Source: Treponema sp. (GTDB taxonomy: Bacteria > Spirochaetota > Spirochaetia > Treponematales > Breznakiellaceae). Taken from it: a DNA stretch of 12,088 bases. This document shows positions 6,066 through 12,088 of this stretch, one piece after another. Location: NCBI GenBank assembly GCA_031254795.1, contig JAIRTS010000201.1:1-12088 (forward strand), read 5' to 3'. Positions within the stretch are counted from its first letter, which is position 1. Each line of letters begins with the position of its first letter. Made by a program: the position numbers and the translations under genes. A model generated the notes under the pieces. It searched no databases. It was not told the origin of the DNA and saw only the letters and a list, made by a program, of their open reading frames with translations.

Positions 6066-7846
6066 TGGGTGGAAATAAGCAATTTAACAAACTGGCTTCC
6101 AATTTATCTATAGAAGAGCGGAACGAGCTTCTTAAAAAGCTGGCGGGTCAATCAACGCTCTCCCACGAACCTCTCTATGGCGATGATGATGATAAAGTTG
6201 AATCTTCGGTTAAAACAATAGAAGCGCAATATCAAATGTTGCCATGGTATGAGCATCTTTTTCTGTTGATAATGAGCTTCTTTAAAAACAAGTCAGCGAT
6301 AAAAGTGTACGAAGACAGGCTTATTTCAAAAATAGGGCAGGAGATAGAAGTCAAATATCCAGGCTATTTCAATTACCGGAACCTCCTGTTGCTTCCGCTT
6401 TTCCACAAAGCGCTTACGGATCTCAAAGTCAACGTGCGATTTTTCAAAGACGCCCTTGACATAGGACTTAACAAGGATAGAGGCGCCTTTTATGCGTTTC
6501 TTGGTTCTTTGGAGATGAGCGACGCGCATAAAAGGCTGGAAGAAGAGATAACGCCTTCACAGCTTTCCTCCAAGCATCCTGAAAAAAACGAATCGGATCT
6601 CAAGCAGATAGCTATGGGTTTAATGGAAGACGCTTTTACGGCTATCAATGAGGATGAGCGAAACGCAATGTACCAACATGCCCGCGTGTTGAGTTGCCTT
6701 AAAGAATTGTCTTTCTTCCTGTTTGATCGGATTCTCTACGCCTTTGCAAATGATTCGGCGGCGGGCGGCATGACCTGTTCCATAAGCGTGGTGAGAGATC
6801 AACTCGCGACGCTGAACAACATCCTGTACTCCCTTAAAACGCCTCCATCGTTATCCCTGCTTGAATCATTATTTGTCTTTATTCTACAGGAACAGGGAGG
6901 AAAAGAAGATATTGACATACAAAATGAAAGCAAAAACCTCCTGTCCTCAGCGGAAAATTCTCTGGCTGCCATTCGTGAATTCAACCAAACCGTTCTTTTG
7001 ACCCTGATACTCAGAGTGGCGAACCGGAATACGGCTTTCAGCCCATCCACGATTAGCGGCGGAGAAGACTGGATTACAGTGTACCGCGACTATTGGAAAC
7101 AGCGCATAGAAGAGTTGTTTGATGATTATACGAGGACAAAGCGTCAGCGGGAATTGCTTGACTCTTTCCGTTCCTTCCTGAAAGGAGCGCCGCTCAAAAC
7201 CTTGGAGCATGCGAGGTCGGAAACCAATCCGGACGGGATTCCGGTACAGAGCGGCTTCGCTCTTGCATTTCTTCTGACCTTCCATATGATTGTTTTTATA
7301 ACCGATATAAACAAGACGCTTCGTCCCATCCTGCTTGAGGGGGAGTTTCCCAAGCGGGAAAACAGGACGTTGTTTACGGAAAGTTACAATGACCTTATGA
7401 AACTTGATGATGATATCAAACGGTTCGATGAGGAAATTTCGCCAGGCGGGGAAATTGGAAAACAGTATGCCCTTGCTATGGCGGATATGTCGCTTACTAA
7501 CAGGCGGCGCAAAGTACAAGTGGCGGTTGAGGTGGCGAATGAAAGCGCAGGTGAAATCATAAACGGCACAAAAAAAGCGCTTGCAAATATGCTCATTGTC
7601 TTGCAAGGCATTGCCAAAAAAGACATGGACGGCAGAAACGAGATGCTCTCCAATATATATAAATTCATCGGAAAACCGTTGCAAACACCGCTTTTGAATG
7701 CGTCTGGAACCACCACATCTGTGACGCCTCCTGCTTTTACGCCAAAAGGCCTCGCCTTTTTTAACAGCATCAATGACGTCATACAAAATTTGCGGCAAGT
7801 TTTACACATTCTGGACAATATCGAAGCGCTGAACTTGGGATCATGA
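6065..7846 (+). CDS. Large protein of unknown function, DUF5312-like
   Basis: About 593 residues from ATG 6065; the frame stays open upstream to ATG 6008, which would give 612. ATG 6065 is preferred because the promoter boxes lie inside the upstream extension, no Shine-Dalgarno precedes any candidate, and the chain becomes protein-like at once (NKQFNKLASNLSIEERNELL). I recognise the pattern only loosely as the treponemal DUF5312 family. It is mostly helical and charged, with an acidic GDDDDK stretch near residue 40, a hydrophobic segment (PWYEHLFLLIMSFF) near residue 60 and another (GFALAFLLTFHMIVFI) near residue 400. These may be buried helices rather than true membrane spans. There is no signal peptide, nucleotide-binding loop or metal motif. 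A Thr/Pro-rich linker (about 570 in the long count) precedes a final helix. Its last 4 bp (ATGA) overlap the next gene, so the two are translationally coupled. It looks AT-richer than the two genes that follow. Confidence 0.8.
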   Translation: MGGNKQFNKLASNLSIEERNELLKKLAGQSTLSHEPLYGDDDDKVESSVKTIEAQYQMLPWYEHLFLLIMSFFKNKSAIKVYEDRLISKIGQEIEVKYPGYFNYRNLLLLPLFHKALTDLKVNVRFFKDALDIGLNKDRGAFYAFLGSLEMSDAHKRLEEEITPSQLSSKHPEKNESDLKQIAMGLMEDAFTAINEDERNAMYQHARVLSCLKELSFFLFDRILYAFANDSAAGGMTCSISVVRDQLATLNNILYSLKTPPSLSLLESLFVFILQEQGGKEDIDIQNESKNLLSSAENSLAAIREFNQTVLLTLILRVANRNTAFSPSTISGGEDWITVYRDYWKQRIEELFDDYTRTKRQRELLDSFRSFLKGAPLKTLEHARSETNPDGIPVQSGFALAFLLTFHMIVFITDINKTLRPILLEGEFPKRENRTLFTESYNDLMKLDDDIKRFDEEISPGGEIGKQYALAMADMSLTNRRRKVQVAVEVANESAGEIINGTKKALANMLIVLQGIAKKDMDGRNEMLSNIYKFIGKPLQTPLLNASGTTTSVTPPAFTPKGLAFFNSINDVIQNLRQVLHILDNIEALNLGS

Positions 7847-8691
7847 AAAAAAAGACCGCCGTTTTGCATTCATTCTTTCTTTCTGATATGCATGATGACG
7901 CGTTTTTTTTTCCGTTCTTCTTTGATGGCAAGCCGGTCTCCGGCCTTTCTTGCGGCCTTTCACGCGGCATTTCATGCACGCTTTCCGCCCGCAACGCGGG
8001 CAATATGGACGTACGGGAAACCGGACGCAGGAACGCCTTTTTACAAAAAGCCGGCGTTGACCCCGCGAAAACCTTCGCCTGCTCCCAGACCCATTCTCAA
8101 AATGTCGCCGTGGTTGACGGCCGCGTCGCTGACGGCGGCCATTCCGGCGGAATCCTGTGCGACGCGGACGGACTTGCAAGCTACGCAAGCGGCGCGTCCG
8201 GCGCCGCGGACAACGTGTGGCTTTCGGTTACCGTGGCTGATTGCCTTCCGGTGTATATGCTCAATGTGGAGACCGGCGCCTTCAGCGTTGTGCATTCGGG
8301 ATGGAAGGGAACCGGCATTGTGTTGAACGCGCTTAAGAGCATGAACGCGGAGGCGCATCCTGAAACGGTGAGCGCGGTATTGGGTCCCTGTATATGCGGG
8401 GATTGCTACCGTGTTGACGAGGAGCGGCGGCGTGTTTTTGACGCGCAGTTCGGACGCGAGGCGCATAGCCCATCCGCCGAATACCCGCTCGGCAACGTGG
8501 TAAAGGGCGATTGCCTTGACTTGAAGGCGGCGAACGCGGCGCTTTTGGCGAACGCCGGCGTACGGAACATCGCGTATTGCGAGAACTGTACATTCACCGA
8601 TGAACGGCTCGGTTCTTTCCGCCGTGAAGGGAACAATTTTACCAAAATGATGGCGGTGATAGGAAGGAGTTGTCATGTTCACGCATTATAA
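7843..8691 (+). CDS. pgeF: YfiH/PgeF family laccase-domain purine nucleoside phosphorylase
   Basis: A 282-residue member of the Cu-oxidase_4 (YfiH, LACC1-like) family. Characterised members act as purine nucleoside phosphorylases and adenosine deaminases, and YfiH of E. coli has been linked to cell-wall fidelity. The three metal ligands are visible: His84 in CSQTHSQNVAVV, Cys134 in TVADCLPVYM and His151 in VVHSGWKGTG. They are followed by GPCICGDCYRV (181-191) and the C-terminal TDERLGSFRREG...NNFTKMMAVIG. Length is a little above the usual 240-260 residues because of a phenylalanine-rich N-terminus. The start ATG lies in the ATGA overlap with the preceding stop; no separate ribosome-binding site is evident, so reinitiation is expected. 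Codon 2 opens an A8 tract, and a T9 tract encodes FFF at residues 21-23. The 3' end overlaps argS by 17 bp. Confidence 0.92.
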   Translation: MKKKTAVLHSFFLSDMHDDAFFFPFFFDGKPVSGLSCGLSRGISCTLSARNAGNMDVRETGRRNAFLQKAGVDPAKTFACSQTHSQNVAVVDGRVADGGHSGGILCDADGLASYASGASGAADNVWLSVTVADCLPVYMLNVETGAFSVVHSGWKGTGIVLNALKSMNAEAHPETVSAVLGPCICGDCYRVDEERRRVFDAQFGREAHSPSAEYPLGNVVKGDCLDLKAANAALLANAGVRNIAYCENCTFTDERLGSFRREGNNFTKMMAVIGRSCHVHAL

Positions 8692-10441
8692 AGAAATATG
8701 GAAACAAAAAATTGCGGACGCAATCAACGCGCTGCTCGCGGAAAACGGTCTGCCTGAAACGGTCGCCGCGTCCGGCGTGGTCGCGGAAATTCCGCCCCAA
8801 TCCGACATGGGCGATCTCGGTTTTCCCATGTTCACGTACGCAAAACTTCTGCGCAAGGCGCCGCCCCAGATAGCGCAGGCTGTACGTGAGAAGCTCGCGT
8901 CCGGCGCCGGCTCAGGCGCCGCCGTCACGGTCAAGGGCCCTTATGTGAACGTCTTTCTTGATCGCGCCGAGACCGCTCGCGAGTTGCTCAAGGAGGCTGC
9001 CCTGGGGAAAAACGGAGGCTTGGGCAGCCCCGGCGCGCTTAAAGGCGCGCGGATAATGGTGGAGTTTTCCAGCCCCAACACCAACAAACCCCTGCATTTG
9101 GGACACCTGCGCAACGACATATTGGGCGAAAGCATGTCCCGCATTTTTGCGGCGTGCGGCGCCAAAGTCCGCAAAGTGTGCATCTTCAACGACCGGGGCG
9201 TACATATCTGCAAGTCCATGCTGGCGTATCAAACATACGGTGGCGGCGCAAGCCCGGAAAGCGAAGGCGTCAAAAGCGATCACTTTGTGGGAAAGTGGTA
9301 CGTACGATTCAACCAGATGAGCAAGGAAGAACCCGGCGCTGAGGAAAAGGCTCAGGACATGCTGCGTAAATGGGAGGCCGGCGATGAGGAAGTGACGGCT
9401 CTGTGGGAAAAAATGAACGAATGGGCTATCAAGGGCATGAAGGAAACCTACAAACGCACCGGCGTTTCCTTTGACGCCTACTACTTCGAGAGCAAGACCT
9501 ATGTGCTCGGCAAAGGCGAAATCGCAAAAGGGCTGGAGAAAGGCGTTTTCTACAAGGCTGACGACGGGGCTGTCATGATAGACCTCTCTGCGGAAGGGCT
9601 CGGCGAAAAGGCGTTGTTGCGCAAGGACGGCACATCCATTTACATCACCCAAGATATTGGCACCGCGATTTTCAGGCATGAAGACTGGGTTTTCGACCGC
9701 CTTGTCTATGTGGTTGGATCGGAGCAACAGCACCATTTCAAGACGCTTTTCAGCATTTTGCGTAAACTGGGCTACGAATGGGCGAAAAATCTGTGCCACT
9801 TGAGCTATGGCATGGTGAATTTGCCCGAAGGCAAGATGAAAAGCCGCGAAGGCACGGTTGTTGACGCGGACGATCTCCTGGACAGCCTGAAAGAAATGGC
9901 GCTTCAGGAAATAAAAGGGAAGGAACGGGAAGAAGCGGTCGGCGATCCCGACGAAATCGCCGAAAAAGTAGCCCTCGGCGCGTTGCACTACTACCTCTTG
10001 CAGGTGAGCGCCGCGAAAGACATGCTCTTTAACCCGAAGGAATCCCTCTCTTTTAACGGCAACACGGGACCCTACCTCCAATACATGGGAGCGCGCATCT
10101 CGTCGATGTCGCGCAAAGCCACGCTCAAAGACGGCGCGTCAGCGCGTCCGGCGGCAAGAGCGGAACTGCTTTCGGGAGACGCCGAATGGGAGGTCGTCAA
10201 GACCCTTCTTGACTATAACAGCGCGATAGCCGCCGCCGCGGAAAAAATGGACAGTTCTCTCATGGCGGCGTACTTGTACTCCCTCTCAAAGGCGTTCAGC
10301 AGATTCTACCACGACTGCCCCATCTTAAACGCGGAAAACCCGGAACTCGCCTCGGCGCGACTCGCGTTGAGCGAAGCGGCGCTCTTCGTGCTGAAAGACG
10401 CGCTGAACCTCGTCGGCATACCGTTTCTGGATGTAATGTAA
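8675..10441 (+). CDS. argS: Arginyl-tRNA synthetase
   Basis: A 588-residue class I synthetase that charges tRNA-Arg. An N-terminal Add1-type domain (about 1-110) recognises the tRNA D-loop. The catalytic domain has VEFSSPNTNKPLHLGHLRN, with the HIGH motif as HLGH (141-144), and FNDRG (171-175). The signature loop is KMKSREG (387-393) in place of KMSKS, as commonly seen in ArgS. The C-terminal DALR anticodon-binding domain starts near NTGPYLQYMGAR (463-474) and runs to the end. Length is normal. ATG 8675 is preceded by GGAAGGAG with a 5-nt gap, a strong ribosome-binding site inside the end of pgeF (17-bp overlap). It is the last gene of the three-gene operon. No intrinsic terminator with a T-run is visible in the 38 bp before the convergent gene. 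Confidence 0.97.
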   Translation: MFTHYKEIWKQKIADAINALLAENGLPETVAASGVVAEIPPQSDMGDLGFPMFTYAKLLRKAPPQIAQAVREKLASGAGSGAAVTVKGPYVNVFLDRAETARELLKEAALGKNGGLGSPGALKGARIMVEFSSPNTNKPLHLGHLRNDILGESMSRIFAACGAKVRKVCIFNDRGVHICKSMLAYQTYGGGASPESEGVKSDHFVGKWYVRFNQMSKEEPGAEEKAQDMLRKWEAGDEEVTALWEKMNEWAIKGMKETYKRTGVSFDAYYFESKTYVLGKGEIAKGLEKGVFYKADDGAVMIDLSAEGLGEKALLRKDGTSIYITQDIGTAIFRHEDWVFDRLVYVVGSEQQHHFKTLFSILRKLGYEWAKNLCHLSYGMVNLPEGKMKSREGTVVDADDLLDSLKEMALQEIKGKEREEAVGDPDEIAEKVALGALHYYLLQVSAAKDMLFNPKESLSFNGNTGPYLQYMGARISSMSRKATLKDGASARPAARAELLSGDAEWEVVKTLLDYNSAIAAAAEKMDSSLMAAYLYSLSKAFSRFYHDCPILNAENPELASARLALSEAALFVLKDALNLVGIPFLDVM

Positions 10442-10479
10442 CAGCGCGGAAAACCGTCGAGGCGCATTGCAAGCGCGCG

Positions 10480-11853
10480 CTAGCCGGACGCCGCTTCAGC
10501 CGCCTCCATGCCGGCGAGATCCGCCTCCGCGATGTCGGCCATGCTTCTGGTCTTAGCCCAGAGCGCGTCCGCCTTCCGCGCCCAGTCCGCCAGTCCCCGG
10601 GGGCTTTCAGGGTACGCCATGTAGTGTTTATATATTTTGGCGCCATTCCCCGCCGCCGCCGCCAGACAGGAAAGGCTCTTCCATGACAACCTTCCGGACA
10701 AAAATCCTTTAAGCAGCTTCAAGACAAGGTTCCCCTTCCCTTTCTCAGCGTCATCTTCAAAGATGATGCCCTTCTCAAACTCGTAGTCATTTTCTTCGGG
10801 CGTACAGGAAACCGCGCCTGAAAGCATGGCGAGATTTTGGGCGAAGAGCGCGCCTTGGGCGCGGGCGTACCGGACATTCACGCCCCACACCGCATCTTGT
10901 ACGGGATAGGCGCCGTCTTGCATCGCCTTGCCGAATTCTTCCGCCGCGATGGAACAGAGGAGCCACGCGTAGGGAACCCCCTCTCCGCTCCACGGGTTTG
11001 TCAGGCAGGCCGCGTCTCCCAAAACGACAAAACCTTCGGAGACGAAACTATAGGGCGGACGGCGGTAGGGAGTGCTGCTCTGTTCTATGCGATCCAATTC
11101 GTATTCCGGCAGCCTCACCTTACCGGCAAAACGGTTGAAACAGCGATCCGCGTAGTCAAATGAGAGATTGGCGCCCACGCCAAAAATCGCGCCGTCGCTT
11201 TCCTCGCGGGGAGCGATCCATGTCTTGTAGTACGGCCATGTGGTGGTCACTTCCACCCGATCCTTTTCAGGATGCTTCAGCCGCACATAACGCAGTGTTA
11301 CATAGAACCGATCCCGGTCGCCGGTGACGAAATTCTCCACGCCGTCCCCACCGGGGAGGCGGGTTCGCAACACCGCGGAAATCCCGGAGGCGTCCGCCGT
11401 AAGCCGGGCGTTTATCTGAATGTCCCCCGCCTCGCCGCGAAAGAGCGCTCCCGAAAGCCGCCCGTTTTCAAACAGAGGCTCTGTGAAGGCGGTTCCATAG
11501 AGCGTCTCTGCCCCCTGTTCCCTGGCCCAGTCCGCCAGCCGCCGGATAAACCCCACGCGGCGCAACACCAGCACTTCGACACGGTTATTTTTGGGCCACT
11601 TGTCCAGCGCGGAATGGAATATGCTCCGCCGGAAGGTCGCCACATAGTCCGAATCGCCGGGACCCGGTTCAGGAAGTCCAAAGCGGCTAAAATATTCGCG
11701 TCCAATGTGAATGACATCGTAGCTCCGCCCCAGATTTTCCTGTGTGGAACAATCGCAAACCAGGGTTCGGAACCCTCGCCTCGCCATAAGTCCGGCAAAG
11801 TACAACCCCGCCGTACAGCCGCCGATCACCAATACATCAACATCTCGTTTCAT
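10480..11853 (-). CDS. FAD-dependent oxidoreductase, geranylgeranyl-reductase-like
   Basis: 457 residues from ATG 11853. The frame stays open upstream to 12054, but AAGGAGA lies 6 nt before ATG 11853 and the Rossmann beta strand starts there (MKRDVDVLVIGGCTAGLYFA). The dinucleotide motif is GGCTAG (11-16), with Cys-Thr where GGR-type enzymes usually have Gly-Pro. A second FAD motif, FVVLGDAACLTNPWSGEG (275-292), and YKTWIAPREESDGAIFGVGA (209-228) match the pattern of the GGR/PHBH-like flavoprotein fold. Such enzymes reduce isoprenoid chains or hydroxylate aromatics; the substrate here is unknown. The C-terminal 100 residues are helical with no membrane span. It stands alone and converges on argS. 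The gene is rich in GC and Arg/Ala/Gly. Alternatives are a FixC-like dehydrogenase or a tryptophan-halogenase-like monooxygenase; the halogenase lysine motif is not seen. Confidence 0.85.
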   Translation of the reverse strand: MKRDVDVLVIGGCTAGLYFAGLMARRGFRTLVCDCSTQENLGRSYDVIHIGREYFSRFGLPEPGPGDSDYVATFRRSIFHSALDKWPKNNRVEVLVLRRVGFIRRLADWAREQGAETLYGTAFTEPLFENGRLSGALFRGEAGDIQINARLTADASGISAVLRTRLPGGDGVENFVTGDRDRFYVTLRYVRLKHPEKDRVEVTTTWPYYKTWIAPREESDGAIFGVGANLSFDYADRCFNRFAGKVRLPEYELDRIEQSSTPYRRPPYSFVSEGFVVLGDAACLTNPWSGEGVPYAWLLCSIAAEEFGKAMQDGAYPVQDAVWGVNVRYARAQGALFAQNLAMLSGAVSCTPEENDYEFEKGIIFEDDAEKGKGNLVLKLLKGFLSGRLSWKSLSCLAAAAGNGAKIYKHYMAYPESPRGLADWARKADALWAKTRSMADIAEADLAGMEAAEAASG

Positions 11854-12025
11854 AAAGAATCTCCTTATATGCCAGAGCGTGTTCACCCTCTTCCGAACCA
11901 AAGAACACGAGCGATAGTCCACAAGGCGCGATACATATACGCCGAAAGCGTCACATCCGCCTTGCCATGCTCCCGCAGATCCCCTTCCGGTTCTTTTTAG
12001 AGGAAGGCGACATCCATTTGCAACC

Positions 12026-12054
12026 ATTTTCGCATCTATACATGATGATGTCAA
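12026..12054 (-). promoter_or_regulatory. Candidate promoter for the flavoenzyme gene
   Basis: Minus-strand -35 TTGACA (12054-12049; perfect), a 17-bp spacer and -10 GAAAAT (12031-12026; 4 of 6). The predicted +1 is near 12019, giving a leader of about 165 nt. The leader contains a CCTTCC...GGAAGG stem and a small ACGC-TTTCG-GCGT hairpin. I recognise no known riboswitch. Confidence 0.4.
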
Positions 12055-12088
12055 GAAAAATTCGGCCGCCGACTCTTGCGGTTTCCCT

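Noticed and set aside
6947..7798. 283-codon minus-strand open frame opposite the DUF5312-like gene
   Set aside because: Antisense to a gene that is coupled to pgeF by an ATGA overlap; basic, cysteine-scattered sequence without domain pattern or SD.
8912..10081. 389-codon minus-strand open frame opposite argS
   Set aside because: It is fully antisense to a clear arginyl-tRNA synthetase with all motifs, has no ribosome-binding site, and its composition (rich in Phe, His, Ala, Val) is typical of a mirror frame of a GC-rich gene.
10442..10479. Bidirectional terminator between argS and the flavoenzyme
   Set aside because: Only a 4-bp GCGC stem around TTGCAA-like sequence and no T-run on either strand.
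1..12088. CRISPR array, insertion sequence, prophage or toxin-antitoxin module
   Set aside because: No spaced direct repeats, transposase or integrase motifs, terminal repeats, or paired small toxin/antitoxin frames were seen.

Overview
The window looks like a spirochete chromosome, most likely a Treponema-type organism of about 50% GC. The reasons are a cmk-rpsA pair (fused into one protein in Treponema pallidum, as I recall), a large protein resembling a Treponema-restricted family of unknown function (DUF5312, from memory), an inner-membrane TPR protein, and two tRNA genes that lack an encoded CCA end. This assignment is inference; no search was run. Most content is housekeeping. I see no phage, transposase, CRISPR array, toxin-antitoxin pair or defence locus.

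Left block, minus strand, read right to left (5276 to 1): a promoter, a striking 39-bp triple palindrome, a small protein of unknown function (start 5112), a strong promoter placed directly on the cmk start codon, cmk (cytidylate kinase), rpsA (ribosomal protein S1, six S1 domains, overlapping cmk by 8 bp), a GAF-AAA+-Fis sigma-54-dependent activator, and a membrane-anchored TPR protein cut by the window edge. cmk to the TPR gene are closely packed (8-bp overlap, then gaps of 32 and 31 nt) and probably share transcription.

Centre, plus strand (5328-5627): a good sigma-70 promoter followed by tRNA-Gln(CUG) and tRNA-Glu(CUC). Then comes about 440 bp without a convincing gene (5628-6064). It holds two inverted repeats and a 102-codon open frame that has no ATG.

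Right block, plus strand (6030-10441): a promoter again placed exactly on a start codon (6065), then a three-gene overlapping operon of a large DUF5312-like protein, a YfiH/PgeF laccase-domain purine nucleoside phosphorylase, and argS. Convergent to it on the minus strand is a geranylgeranyl-reductase-like flavoenzyme (10480-11853) with its own candidate promoter and a leader of about 165 nt.

The most interesting points are not a new multi-gene system. First, two genes (cmk and the DUF5312-like gene) have a near-consensus -35/-10 pair with 17-bp spacing whose predicted +1 is the A of the ATG, with no Shine-Dalgarno sequence, which suggests leaderless mRNAs. Second, three GAAC-N3-GTTC palindromes with a 13-bp period lie just downstream of the small-protein promoter. 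Third, the structured segment at 5654-5983 is unexplained.
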